Below, piece after piece: positions 39,420 to 48,677 of a stretch of DNA of 63,933 nucleotides. Each line of letters starts with the position of its first letter. Within the stretch, counting starts at the first letter, position 1. Under the pieces are notes generated by a model. The model ran no database searches and had not been told where the DNA came from. It was given only the letters and a program-made list of their open reading frames with translations. Made by a program: the position numbers and the translations under genes. Where the stretch lies: assembly GCA_019694555.1 (NCBI GenBank), contig JAIBBS010000022.1:1-63933 (forward strand), in the 5' to 3' direction. This stretch comes from Nannocystaceae bacterium (GTDB taxonomy: Bacteria > Myxococcota_A > Polyangia > Nannocystales > Nannocystaceae).

Positions 39420-41255
39420 ATGCGTCGGAGCGCCAGCTTCTCTTCTTCGATCGCGATGCTGTCGCTGTTGGCGTGCGGCCCCGCGGGTCAGCGCGGCAGC
39501 ACCGGCGAGACCGTGGGCTCGAGCACCGGCGACGGCAGCGGCTCGGCCGACAGCGGCACCACCGGTGACGACGGTCAGTTCGGGCCCGAGCAGACCTTCG
39601 AGCTGCGGCTCAACGACGATCCACCGCCGCCGCTGGTGCTCGACATGAACCGCGACGAGGTCACCGAGCTGTTCGGCGACCGCGCGGACGAGGTGCTGCT
39701 GATCGAGCTCGACTCGACCACGCTTTTGACCGAGTCGCTCGAGCAGATCAAAGATGCGTGCGGGCAGTTCTGGCGCGAGGACGATCCCGATCCCCAGCAC
39801 GATTGCTCGCTCACGCCGCTGGGCCAGACCTTCATGGGCCCCGACGGCACCTGGCAGACCAGTGCCGAGTATGCGCTGGTCCGCATCCTGACCATGACGC
39901 CGGCCAACGTCGTGGTCGCGGGCACTTCGAGCGAGGGCCTGCAGGAGCTGTCCGACGCGCTGGGCATCGGCGGCGGCTACGGCCAGATCCTCGCCGATGC
40001 GCTGGGCATCGCGCGCACCGCTCCGGTGGTGTCGACCGCGGGCCTGGTCGAGTCGTTCCGCACCAACTTCGTCGCCAGCCATCCCAACGTCGGCGAGGAC
40101 GGCAAGCTCGCGATCACGCTGCAGGACGCGCTGTCGGATCTGGCGACGCTGGCCGATCGCTACGGCCCGATGGAAGGTCACCCCGGCATCGTCGATCCGT
40201 CGTTCGTGCCCTCGGGCGCGGTGCTGGGCCCCGACTTCCACATGCGCGCGGTGGCCAAGTCCAACCTGCGGCTGTGCGACGGCATCGACGCGGACAACGG
40301 CAAGGGCTTCCTGTCGGTGATCGCCGATCAGACCGGGCCCGAGTACGACGACGAGCTCGAGTTCGATTTCACCGACCCCGACGACTTCCAGCTCGGCGGC
40401 CTGGTCGAGAACCCCACCGTCGATCTCCGCTTCCGCACGCTCGAGACCGTCGGCTTCGTGCCCAGCTGCCTGGGCGATCCGCCGTGCACCGCCAACGCCC
40501 CCGGCGCGCCGCAGGGCAGCGACTCGGTGTGGGCGCTCGACCCGTGGCTGCTCGAGTACAACGTCACCGCCGGCGCCCGCAACGACTACGAGAACCGCAG
40601 CTTCAGCGGCGGCTACCTCTTCAACACGGCGCACGTGTACCTCGGCCAAAACGGCAACCCGCCGGGCTGGGTCGAGTACGACATCCCGCTCAACCTCGGC
40701 AACCCGCCCGAGCCGCAGTACGTCTGGGAGACCATCCTCGAGGTCGCGCAGGTGGCGTTGCACGAGACGCCGTACGCGTCGATCCCCGACGGCGACGCCG
40801 ACGTCGCGTTCACGTTGTTCGACATCCCCGTCGGCATCACCGGACCCGAGGCGGCCGAGGGCGTGCGCCCGTACCTGCAGGAGCAGGCCAGCGAGCTGTC
40901 CGACTTCCTGCTGGGCGACTACAAGAAGAACAACGACCACGTCGACTTCTACTATCGGCGGGCCGAGGGCGGCATCCCGTACCTGTTCTTCGTCGCCGAG
41001 GTCGACCTGCAAGACGGCGAGAGCTACGGCTGGTCCAACCCCGGCTTCTACGCCGACGGTGCGCTGACGCAGAAGGCCTCGAGCACCACCATCGAAGGCG
41101 TGGGCGACACCGTGCACGAGAAGATCGAGCTGCTCGCCGGCGAGACCGTGCTGTACTTCCAAGACGACGCGGGTCAGACCTACCGCGCGCGCTTCGAACG
41201 CACCATCGAAGACGACACCCTCACCGTGAACATCGCACCGAAGCTCGGAGGTTGA
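39420..41255 (+). CDS. Lipoprotein of unknown function, paralogue of the next gene
   Basis: 611 residues. Lipobox SLLAC in a signal peptide from ATG 39420, then a Ser/Gly/Thr linker (about 20-50). The mature part has no family I recognise: mixed alpha/beta with HPGIVDPSF, WVEYDIPLNL, VWETILEVAQVALHE, DFYYRRAEGGIPYLFFVAEVDL and YGWSNPGFYAD, ending with a beta domain (HEKIELLAGETVLYFQDDAGQTYR). The same blocks recur in order in the next gene, so the two arose by duplication. The stop is 2 bases before the next ATG; they form a two-gene unit. Confidence 0.75.
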   Translation: MRRSASFSSSIAMLSLLACGPAGQRGSTGETVGSSTGDGSGSADSGTTGDDGQFGPEQTFELRLNDDPPPPLVLDMNRDEVTELFGDRADEVLLIELDSTTLLTESLEQIKDACGQFWREDDPDPQHDCSLTPLGQTFMGPDGTWQTSAEYALVRILTMTPANVVVAGTSSEGLQELSDALGIGGGYGQILADALGIARTAPVVSTAGLVESFRTNFVASHPNVGEDGKLAITLQDALSDLATLADRYGPMEGHPGIVDPSFVPSGAVLGPDFHMRAVAKSNLRLCDGIDADNGKGFLSVIADQTGPEYDDELEFDFTDPDDFQLGGLVENPTVDLRFRTLETVGFVPSCLGDPPCTANAPGAPQGSDSVWALDPWLLEYNVTAGARNDYENRSFSGGYLFNTAHVYLGQNGNPPGWVEYDIPLNLGNPPEPQYVWETILEVAQVALHETPYASIPDGDADVAFTLFDIPVGITGPEAAEGVRPYLQEQASELSDFLLGDYKKNNDHVDFYYRRAEGGIPYLFFVAEVDLQDGESYGWSNPGFYADGALTQKASSTTIEGVGDTVHEKIELLAGETVLYFQDDAGQTYRARFERTIEDDTLTVNIAPKLGG

Positions 41256-41257
41256 GC

Positions 41258-42991
41258 ATGACCGCGCGACACCATCTGCGTTGGCTCGCGGGCGCGACCC
41301 TGCTCGCAGCGCTGGGCTGCAGCGAGGACACCGTGGGGCTGCCCGGCGATCCCGCACCGATCGGCGTGGGCGAGACCCGCGACGTCGAGCTGCGATACCT
41401 GCGCTTCGACGTGAAGGGCTTCGCCAAGACCAACACCTTGGCGGCGCTGCGGGCCATGCCGCGCAAGGTGCTGCAGGACGTGTGGCTGCTCGATCTCGAC
41501 GCGCGGCCGCTGCTGGTCAACGCGCTCAGCAAGCTGCGCGACATGCCCGAGGCCGAGGTCGCGGCGCTGCCGATCGCAGGCCAGAACATGCGCAAGCTGG
41601 TGCTGATGACGCCGGACAACGCCGAGCTCGAGGGCACCAAGCTCGAGGAGCTCATCGCGATCTCGGCGGCGGTCGGCATCCCGCCCGCGAAGTGCCTCTC
41701 CGATCTCGTCGGCATCGGCGTGACCGACCCGGTGATCCCGGTCGAGGTCATCGCCGACGTCATGCTGCAGAACGTGGTCTCGACCCACCCCAACGCGCAG
41801 ACCCGGCGCGGCCCGGTCGACGCCGAGCACCCCGACGGCGTCTATCCCGTCGCACCCGGCCACATCCCGCTGACCCTGGCCGACGTGATCACGAACTTCG
41901 AGGACATGGCCGAGCGCTTCGGTCCGGTCGAGGGGCACCCGGGCTTCGTGCTCGAGGCCAAGGGCATCTCGGTCGTCGAGGACGAGTTCTCGATGACCTC
42001 GAAGGTCAACGCCAACGCGCTGCCGTACAAGGGCATCGATCTGTCCAACGGCGACGTCGCGAGCGTGAACAGCGTCGGCGGTCAGATCGAGACGCTGCAC
42101 GACTTCAGCGACCCCGACTGGATGCAGATCACCGGGCTGGTGCCGGTGCCCAAGGTCCAGACCCTGGGCTTCGGTCTGGTCGAGAACGACGCGTTCGTGC
42201 CCGGCGGTGACAGCCGCGAGCCCGCGCCCACCGGCAACTCGCCGGGCTGGGATCTGCTGCCGTGGGAGTTCGAGCGCTTGATCCTCGACATGGCCAGCGC
42301 TGCGGTCGCGGACACACCGGCGCACTGCAACGACTACGAGCTCGGCACCGGCGTGTCGGCCTTCACCGGCTGCATCGACGACGACGGCTGGGTCACGCTC
42401 GAGACCTTCAACGGCGTCGGCTCGCCGCCACCGCCGGCGTACATGTGGGATCTCGAGCTGGAGCTCGCGCAGGTGCGGCTGCACGACGGCGGCCTCGCCG
42501 AGGGTGAGGCCGACGTGGCCATGACCATCACCGACGTCGAGGTCGGTGTGCCGCCCGAGCAGATGATCGAGCAGGTCAAGGCCAACGTGCAGGCGAACCC
42601 CGAGGCGCTGCGGGAGTTCGCGTCGTTGCTGACCGACAGCACCGTCGGCGCCGCCGACTTCTACTACGTGCGCGGCATCGACTCGCTGCCGGCGGACCAA
42701 CAGGGCGACTGGTTGTTCTTCGTGACCGAGGACGACATCGCGCTCGACGAGGACGGCAATCCCGTGCGGCCCTACGGCTACGACGCGCCGGGCTTTTTCG
42801 CCGACCCGCAGCTGGGCGACAAGCGCTCGGACACGCGCGAGGTCGACGGCGACAGCGAGCACGAGAAGATCCGGGTCGCGCCCGGCGACGTGCTCTACGC
42901 CGGGGGCGACGACGGCGGCGTGTTCCGCATCGACGTGCTCGACAAGCCCGCGCGCTCGCACCTCGCGCTGTCGATCACGCGCGTGCGCTGA
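41258..42991 (+). CDS. Lipoprotein of unknown function, paralogue of the previous gene
   Basis: 577 residues. Lipobox ALGC; no Ser-rich linker, unlike its partner. A good ribosome site (GGAGG at 41247-41251) lies inside the end of the upstream gene. Shared blocks: HPGFVLEAKG, MWDLELELAQVRLHDG, DFYYVRGIDSLPADQQGDWLFFV, YGYDAPGFFAD, HEKIRVAPGDVLYAGGDDGGVFR. Conserved acidic and aromatic residues suggest a real shared fold. Function unknown; both could be outer-membrane subunits of a heteromer. A repeat element with a hairpin follows its stop. Confidence 0.75.
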   Translation: MTARHHLRWLAGATLLAALGCSEDTVGLPGDPAPIGVGETRDVELRYLRFDVKGFAKTNTLAALRAMPRKVLQDVWLLDLDARPLLVNALSKLRDMPEAEVAALPIAGQNMRKLVLMTPDNAELEGTKLEELIAISAAVGIPPAKCLSDLVGIGVTDPVIPVEVIADVMLQNVVSTHPNAQTRRGPVDAEHPDGVYPVAPGHIPLTLADVITNFEDMAERFGPVEGHPGFVLEAKGISVVEDEFSMTSKVNANALPYKGIDLSNGDVASVNSVGGQIETLHDFSDPDWMQITGLVPVPKVQTLGFGLVENDAFVPGGDSREPAPTGNSPGWDLLPWEFERLILDMASAAVADTPAHCNDYELGTGVSAFTGCIDDDGWVTLETFNGVGSPPPPAYMWDLELELAQVRLHDGGLAEGEADVAMTITDVEVGVPPEQMIEQVKANVQANPEALREFASLLTDSTVGAADFYYVRGIDSLPADQQGDWLFFVTEDDIALDEDGNPVRPYGYDAPGFFADPQLGDKRSDTREVDGDSEHEKIRVAPGDVLYAGGDDGGVFRIDVLDKPARSHLALSITRVR

Positions 42992-42994
42992 GTG

Positions 42995-43075
42995 CCCGGC
43001 CAAGCCGTTCACGGGACCCCTCACCTTCCGCTCGCTTCGCGACGAGAGCCTGTCAGCATCCGCTGACAGGCGCTC
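42995..43075 (+). repeat. Dispersed repeat copy B with terminal hairpin
   Basis: About 80 bp filling the gap between two converging genes (stops at 42991 and 43074). It matches copy D (48600-48677) over its whole length at roughly 85% by eye. It ends in a perfect 9-bp stem (CCTGTCAGC/GCTGACAGG, 43049-43070) with loop ATCC, which may also stop transcription. Confidence 0.75.
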
Positions 43076-43589
43076 AGTCGCTGTTGTCGCCGCCGAGCTT
43101 GCGCAGCACGCTGGTCGGGTAGAGCCCCACCAGCAGCGCGTTGCCCGGGCCCGGACGACCGTGGCGGATCTCGAGGCTGGCGCAGCCGGCCTTCTTGAGC
43201 GCACCGATGGGCTCGTCGGCACCGACCAGGTACGCGAGCACGCGGTCGAGGTTGGGCGAGTGGCCCACGCACAGCAGGTTCTGCTCGCTGCGCGCGCGCA
43301 GCACGTCGACCACGTCGGAGGGATCGGACATCGGTGTGAGCGTGTCGCTGGTCACCAGCGGCAGCGCGTCACCGCCGAGGACCTCGCGCGCGATCTCGGC
43401 GGTCTGCTGCGCGCGCACGTAGGGACTGGCGATGATCACCTCCGGCGCGATGCCGACGGCGAGCAGCCCCTTGGCCGCGAGCTTGGTGCGCACGCGACCC
43501 TTGTCGGTCAGGTAGCGCTCGGGGTCGGTCGGACACGACGGGTCCGTCGGGTCGATCGCGATGCCGTGGCGAAACAGGTGCACCCACAC
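43074..43589 (-). CDS. sixA: Phosphohistidine phosphatase SixA-like
   Basis: 171 residues of the histidine phosphatase superfamily; SixA removes phosphate from His in phosphotransfer proteins. The GTG at 43589 gives MWVHLFRHGIA, matching the usual start right before the RHG motif (Arg7-His8-Gly9); an in-frame ATG at 43688 would add 33 residues with no match. Other motifs: LTDKGRVRT, SPYVRAQQTAEI and VGHSPNLD with the second catalytic His. The gene is divergent from ppx, with 128 bases between starts. Confidence 0.87.
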   Translation of the reverse strand: MWVHLFRHGIAIDPTDPSCPTDPERYLTDKGRVRTKLAAKGLLAVGIAPEVIIASPYVRAQQTAEIAREVLGGDALPLVTSDTLTPMSDPSDVVDVLRARSEQNLLCVGHSPNLDRVLAYLVGADEPIGALKKAGCASLEIRHGRPGPGNALLVGLYPTSVLRKLGGDNSD

Positions 43590-43717
43590 GTCGCGCCCAG
43601 GGTAAGCCACTTCGGCCCGCGCCGCGATGCCCCGCGCGAACACCGACCGTCCGGCCGATCGCGCCACCTGCAGCGTGGCCGCGGCCATCGGGCCCTGGTA
43701 CCGTGCCGGCGTCGCGC

Positions 43718-45199
43718 ATGACCGAGGCCACCCAACTGGTCGCGATCGACCTGGGCTCCAACAGCTTCCACATGGTGGTGGCGCGGGTGGTCGACGGCCA
43801 GCTCACGCTCATCGATCGCATGCGCGAGCGGGTCCAGCTGGCCGCCGGCCTCGACGAGCGCAACAACCTCACCCACGACGCGATCGATCGCGGGATCGAC
43901 TGCCTGCGCCGCTTCGGCGAGCGGATCCCCGCCGGCGTGCGCGTGCGGGCGGTCGGCACCAACACCTTGCGCAAGGCCCGGAACGCGCGCGAGTTCCTGC
44001 GCAAGGCCACCGGCGCGCTGGGCCACCCGGTCGAGGTCATCCCCGGACGCGAGGAGGCGCGGCTGATCTACCTCGGCGTCGTGCGCTCGCTGGGCGGCGC
44101 GGCCGAGCGGCGCCTGGTGATCGACATCGGCGGCGGCAGCACCGAGCTCATCATCGGCGAGGGCTTCGAGGGCAAGCTGGCCGAGAGCCTGCACATCGGT
44201 TGCATCGGTCACACCACGCGTTTTTTCGCCGACGGGCGCCTGCGCAAGGAATCGTTCCGCGAGGCCACCACCGCCGCGCGCGTCGAGCTCGAGACCATCG
44301 AGCAGGCCTTCCGCCGCACCGGCTGGGTCGCCGCCATCGGCAGCTCGGGCACGATCTTGTCGATCGAAGCGATCCTGCGCGCCAACGGCTGGGGCGAGAG
44401 CATCACGCGCGACGGCCTGCGTCAGCTCCGCGATGCGATGATCGCCGCGGGTCGGCTGTCGAAGCTGCAGCTGCCGGGGCTGCCGGCCGACCGCGCGTCG
44501 GTGTTGCCCGGTGGTCTGGCGATCCTCTATGGCGCGTTCAAGAGCCTGAAGATCGATCGCATGTCGACCGCGAGCGGGGCCCTGCGCGAGGGCCTGCTGT
44601 ACGACACGCTCGGTCGCATCGCGCACGAGGACGTCCGCGAGCGCACCATCGCGTGGCTGTGCGAGCGCTACGCGGTCGATCGCAACCAAGCCGCGCGGGT
44701 CGAGGCCAGCGCGTTGGCGTTGCTCGACCGGGCCCACATCGCGTGGGAGCTGCACCACCCGGATCTGCGGCTGGTGCTGGGCTGGGCCGCGCGCCTGCAC
44801 GAGATCGGGCTGGCGCTGAGCTACAGCGGCTATCACAAGCACGGCGCCTACCTGGTCGCGAACTCCGATCTTCCGGGCTTCTCGCGCGAGCAGCAGGGCC
44901 TGCTCGCGGCGCTGGTCGGTGCGCATCGTCGACGACTGCGACCCGAGCGCGTGGCCGAGCTGCGCGGCGCCGGTGGCAACGCAGCGGTCCGCCTGGCGGT
45001 GTTGCTGCGGCTCGCCGCCACGCTCAACCGCGCGCGCGATCCCGAGGGCGCGGTCCTGCCGGAGCTGACCGCGGCGGGCACGATCATCGAGCTGCGCTTC
45101 CCCAAGGGCTGGCTCGAGGACCATCCGATGACCGCGACCGATCTGCGGTACGAGCAGTCGTTCCTCGCGGCCGCCGGGATCTCCTTGGTCGCGCGCTGA
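43718..45199 (+). CDS. ppx: Ppx/GppA family phosphatase
   Basis: 493 residues. Exopolyphosphatase or pppGpp phosphatase, cytoplasmic. The ATG at 43718 gives MTEATQLVAIDLGSNSFHM, with the first nucleotide/phosphate motif of the ASKHA fold; the second, VIDIGGGSTELIIGE, and IGSSGTI follow. The C-terminal third (about 320-493) is the HD-like domain (HIAWELHH, RLHEIGLALSYSGYHKHGAYL). This full-length form fits Ppx better than short GppA-like forms, but substrate preference cannot be read from sequence alone. It may break down polyphosphate made by a VTC-type or Ppk enzyme. Confidence 0.92.
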   Translation: MTEATQLVAIDLGSNSFHMVVARVVDGQLTLIDRMRERVQLAAGLDERNNLTHDAIDRGIDCLRRFGERIPAGVRVRAVGTNTLRKARNAREFLRKATGALGHPVEVIPGREEARLIYLGVVRSLGGAAERRLVIDIGGGSTELIIGEGFEGKLAESLHIGCIGHTTRFFADGRLRKESFREATTAARVELETIEQAFRRTGWVAAIGSSGTILSIEAILRANGWGESITRDGLRQLRDAMIAAGRLSKLQLPGLPADRASVLPGGLAILYGAFKSLKIDRMSTASGALREGLLYDTLGRIAHEDVRERTIAWLCERYAVDRNQAARVEASALALLDRAHIAWELHHPDLRLVLGWAARLHEIGLALSYSGYHKHGAYLVANSDLPGFSREQQGLLAALVGAHRRRLRPERVAELRGAGGNAAVRLAVLLRLAATLNRARDPEGAVLPELTAAGTIIELRFPKGWLEDHPMTATDLRYEQSFLAAAGISLVAR

Positions 45200-45200
45200 C

Positions 45201-45270
45201 CGAGCCTGTCCGCGGCTGCGGAGGGGCTCGGGTCGCGGAGCGACCGGACGGTGTCCGGCTCGGCCGCGCA
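45201..45270 (-). repeat. Dispersed repeat copy C, inverted
   Basis: Begins two bases after the ppx stop. Read on the minus strand it shares CGGCCGAGCCGG, GTCCGGTCGCTCCGCGAC and GCGGACAGGCTCG with copy D, with one gap of about 10 bases. Its hairpin (45202-45229: GAGCC..TCCGC/GCGGA..GGCTC, loop GGCT) keeps pairing although the bases differ, a sign that the structure matters. Confidence 0.7.
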
Positions 45271-45360
45271 CCGGCCATCGACGGATCCGACGACGGCGCG
45301 CGTTCGCGCCGCGGCCGCAGCGCGCGCGTCACATCGGCCGCCCCGGCCGTCGACCCGCGC

Positions 45361-46827
45361 ATGGATTCGAAGATCATGCGGCGAAGCTGCGCACTCGCGC
45401 TGGGTCTGTGGGTGGTCGCGTGCGGTGACGACAGCGACGCGGGCGAGGGCGCGAGCGTCGGCGACAGCAGCAGCAGCGGCGGCGGCGAGAGCTCGGCGTC
45501 GGCCTCGGCCTCCGCGAGCGCGTCCGCGAGCGCGTCCGCGACCGCGTCGACCACGATGACCGACGGCAGCGCGACCGGCGACTCCAGCGGTGACACCACC
45601 GCAGGCGAGTCCTCGGGCGGGCAGGACAGCGGCAGCACCGGCGAAGCACCGATCACCGTCGACGGCGTGGTGCTGAGCTACCTGGGCCTGCCGTTCGAGG
45701 GCGCGCAGGTGACCATCGCCGGCGCCACCGCGGTGACCGACGCCGACGGGCACTTCACGATCGACGGCGTGCAGCCGCCATACGATGCGATCGTCGAGGT
45801 CAACGGCGTGACGATCGTGCACGGGCTGACGCGCAGCGATCCCACGCTGCACACCGTCGCGTTCGAAGCCGAAGAGCGCGGCGCGACGGTGAGCGGTCAA
45901 CTGTCCGGCGGCGCCGGCTTCCCCGAGCCCGCGGACCACGAGTTCACCGTCGCGTACGACAGCCTCGCGCAGCACGAAGAGGGCAGCTCCTACAGCCAGG
46001 GCGATCAGGGCGACTTCTACCTGCAGCCGCGCTGGTACGGCCCGCTCACGCAGGAGGGCACGGTGCTGGCGGTGCAGTATGGTCAGAGCGTCTCGGGCCA
46101 TCCGACCGGCTACGACGGCCTCGCGAGCAAGGACCTCGCGGTCGCGGACGCGGGCGACTTCAGCGGCCAGGACCTCACGCTGTTGCCGGTCACCGACGCG
46201 TTGGTCGAGGGCGCGGTCGGGTTGCCGGCCGCGTACGACTACGCGGGCCTGCGCCTGTTCGTGGGCGTGGGCGAGCGCGCGAGCGTCTACGTCGGCTGGG
46301 CCGAGGATCCCGGCGACAGCTACAGCTTCGTGGTGCCGCAGGGCCAGGGCGCGTGGTCGTCGGTCGCGTCGTACGCGGGCATCGGCAACGACTACGCGTA
46401 TGCCTTCCGCGCGTACATCGATCCCGACACGCTCGACGCCGACCTCGACATCCCGGCGCTGCCGGCCTTCGCGATGCCGACCGACGGCGGCACGATCGCA
46501 CCCGGCGACACCGTGGCCTGGACCGGCCTGCCCGAGGCCGTCACGATCGCGTGGCTCGTGTGCGAGCAGGCGGACTTCCAGCTGCTGCTCGTGACCGCGG
46601 ACGACAGCATCGCGCTGCCCGACACCGCGGCCTGGGGCACGCTGATCCAACCCGGCGTGACCTGTTACATGAGCCTCGAGCAGTACGCGCCCCACGCCGA
46701 TGTCGACAGCTGGGCCTCGCCGCCCTCGCCGACCGCGAACCGCAACCGCGTGTGGCAGTCGTATCCCTCGTCGGCGTTGTTCGACGGCAGCTTCGGCCAC
46801 GCCGAGATCGTGCTCACCGGCGCGTGA
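45361..46827 (+). CDS. Lipoprotein with Ser/Ala repeat linker and carboxypeptidase-regulatory-like domain
   Basis: 488 residues from ATG 45361; an ATG at 45376 (MRRSCALALGLWVVAC) gives a more standard lipoprotein signal and may be the true start. Lipobox VVAC, then a linker with an (Ala-Ser)n run encoded by 6- and 12-base tandem repeats (about 45500-45550). Next comes a carboxypeptidase-regulatory-like Ig domain (VVLSYLGLPFEGAQVTIAG, TDADGHFTIDGVQ) and a long beta-rich region without clear family. Surface protein, function unknown. Its end overlaps the end of the convergent lipoprotein by 14 bases. Confidence 0.78.
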   Translation: MDSKIMRRSCALALGLWVVACGDDSDAGEGASVGDSSSSGGGESSASASASASASASASATASTTMTDGSATGDSSGDTTAGESSGGQDSGSTGEAPITVDGVVLSYLGLPFEGAQVTIAGATAVTDADGHFTIDGVQPPYDAIVEVNGVTIVHGLTRSDPTLHTVAFEAEERGATVSGQLSGGAGFPEPADHEFTVAYDSLAQHEEGSSYSQGDQGDFYLQPRWYGPLTQEGTVLAVQYGQSVSGHPTGYDGLASKDLAVADAGDFSGQDLTLLPVTDALVEGAVGLPAAYDYAGLRLFVGVGERASVYVGWAEDPGDSYSFVVPQGQGAWSSVASYAGIGNDYAYAFRAYIDPDTLDADLDIPALPAFAMPTDGGTIAPGDTVAWTGLPEAVTIAWLVCEQADFQLLLVTADDSIALPDTAAWGTLIQPGVTCYMSLEQYAPHADVDSWASPPSPTANRNRVWQSYPSSALFDGSFGHAEIVLTGA

Positions 46828-48493
46828 AGCGAGGGCGCAGCGTGGTGACCCCGCGCAGCTCGAGGCCGCCGTCGACGACGAGCAGCGACGCCTCGACGTG
46901 ATCGATCGCCCACACGATCGCGTCGGTCAGCGCGCGCTCGCTGGGATCGGAGGCGGCCACGAGCGCGCGCAGTCGCTCGCGCGGGTACAGCTCGGTCCAG
47001 CCGTGCACGTCGATGCTGGCCACCGCGAGGTGGCCGCGGTTGCGCTGCGCGTGGCTCACCGCCCGCCGGACGCGGTGACGTGCGCCCTGCCCCAGCGCCA
47101 CCGCCAGCCGGTCGCGGCCGCGCGCGGCCCAGCCCTCGCGCAGGGTCGGATCGCCCAGCGTGGGATCGAGCGCGAGCAGTCGCACGGGGCGACCGACGTG
47201 CGCGAGCGCCGAGCGATCGATCGACGGCAGCGCGTCGGCGAGCCAGCGCAGCGGATCGATCACGCCCAGCGCGAGCGCACCGTCGCCGGTGTTCCGCTCG
47301 GGATGCCACGCATCGACCACCAACGACGCGCCGCGCAGGCCTCGCAACCACGGCGGCGCCGCGGTCTGCTCCGGCGCCAGGCCGCAGGCACGCAGCGCGG
47401 GCGCATCGAGCCAGCGCTGCACGAGCGCGAGCGTGGCGTCGCTGTCGATCCCGAGTGCGACCGCGGCCAGCGCGTCGTGCAGCGCGCCGCGCTCGAGCCC
47501 CGGCAGCGGCGCGACGATGCCGCGCAGCTCGTCCTCCACGCGCGGCGACAGCTCCCAGATCGTCACCGCCTCGAGCCGCGCGCCGTCGATGGCGCGCGGA
47601 CCGAACCACAGCCGCGGCGCGTCGTGCAGCGTCGTCAGCACCCCCGCGGCGCAGTCGTCCCGCGCGAGGTCGTCGTCGAACCACGCCGCCGTGATCGCGC
47701 GCTCGAGCGGCGTGCCCTCGCCCCGCGCGAGCGCGAGCGCGCGCTCGAGGTCGACCATGCCGATGGCGGCGCCCAGCAGGTCGTGCTCGCCGCGGGCCTG
47801 TTCGTACCAGCGCGAGCGTGCGAGCGAGTCCGCCGGCGCGGCCGCGCCCGCGACGTGCGCCAGCATCGACTCGCGCACGCGCGAGGGATAGGCGGCCAAC
47901 ACCAGCGTCTCGCCATCGATCGCGACCGCGAGCTCGAGCTCGCCGCTGCCCCACGTCCACGTCGGATGCCCCGCGATCGTGCGATGGGCGCTGTGGCCGT
48001 CGGCGCGATCGATCGCGTCGATGCTCGCCTGCACGCGCGCGGGATCGCCGAGCTCGATGCGGACCACCGGCGCGAGCCCGATGCCATACACGACCCAGTG
48101 CGGGTTCGATCGCAGACCCAGCGCGACCAGTCCCGCGCGATCCATGTGGCCGCGGAGCACCGCCAGCAACGCCGCGGCCTCGGGCGCGGTCGCGGTGGCG
48201 GCGTCGAGCTGCTCGGCGATCGCGGCCAGGCTGGCATCGAGCAGCGGCCGCAGCTGCCGCAGCTGCCGCTCCGAGGGCGGCTCGACGCCGGCCCACACAT
48301 ACGGCGTGCGCGCGGGCACGTGCGCGAGCATCCGCGCGGCAGTGTCGTCGAGCCCGCGCGCGCGCGTGGCCGTCGGCTCGGGACTCGTGGTCGGGGCCGC
48401 GTCGCGATCGCAACCACCCCACGCGATGCCCAGCGCCGCCGCCAGCACGGCCCCCCTCGCACGCCGCAGCGTCCGCGTCCCCGCCCCCGTCAT
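46814..48493 (-). CDS. Lipoprotein of unknown function
   Basis: 559 residues. The ATG at 48493 gives a basic start, a hydrophobic stretch and lipobox WGGC, followed by a short linker. The mature part is Ala/Arg/Leu-rich with alternating helices and strands: LAHVPARTPYVWAGVEP, GHMDRAGLVALGLRSNPHWVVYGIGLAPVVRIEL, GSGELELAVAIDGETLVLAAYP, HLAVASIDVHGWTELYP. This layout resembles myxobacterial proteins annotated only as hypothetical, with DUF3352-like features at most. It has no transmembrane segment after the signal peptide. I cannot assign a role. Confidence 0.72.
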   Translation of the reverse strand: MTGAGTRTLRRARGAVLAAALGIAWGGCDRDAAPTTSPEPTATRARGLDDTAARMLAHVPARTPYVWAGVEPPSERQLRQLRPLLDASLAAIAEQLDAATATAPEAAALLAVLRGHMDRAGLVALGLRSNPHWVVYGIGLAPVVRIELGDPARVQASIDAIDRADGHSAHRTIAGHPTWTWGSGELELAVAIDGETLVLAAYPSRVRESMLAHVAGAAAPADSLARSRWYEQARGEHDLLGAAIGMVDLERALALARGEGTPLERAITAAWFDDDLARDDCAAGVLTTLHDAPRLWFGPRAIDGARLEAVTIWELSPRVEDELRGIVAPLPGLERGALHDALAAVALGIDSDATLALVQRWLDAPALRACGLAPEQTAAPPWLRGLRGASLVVDAWHPERNTGDGALALGVIDPLRWLADALPSIDRSALAHVGRPVRLLALDPTLGDPTLREGWAARGRDRLAVALGQGARHRVRRAVSHAQRNRGHLAVASIDVHGWTELYPRERLRALVAASDPSERALTDAIVWAIDHVEASLLVVDGGLELRGVTTLRPRFTRR

Positions 48494-48599
48494 GTCGGGC
48501 TCGGACGCGGGTCCGGCGGGGTTGATGCACGCTTCGTGGCTCGTCGCGCGCGAGAAGACCGAAGCCCCTCGCCCATGCGTTGCAGCCCCCGGACCCGTG

Positions 48600-48677
48600 C
48601 CCGGCCGAGCCGGTCGCGGGACCCCGCACGTCCGGTCGCTCCGCGACGAGAGCCTGTCAGGATCCGCGGACAGGCTC
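48600..48677 (+). repeat. Dispersed repeat copy D, overlapping the end of kptA
   Basis: About 78 bp, the best preserved copy. It ends in a hairpin GAGCCTGTC/GACAGGCTC (48650-48677, 9-bp stem, 10-base loop). The kptA stop lies inside it, so the last residues of KptA (EPVRGS) are encoded by the repeat: the element, or part of it, has replaced the gene's original end. Confidence 0.75.

Noticed and set aside
43590..43688. 33-residue N-terminal extension of SixA
   Set aside because: Family members begin just before RHG, and the extension has no match or signal.
42995..48677. CRISPR array
   Set aside because: The repeat copies are kilobases apart, in both orientations and without regular spacers.
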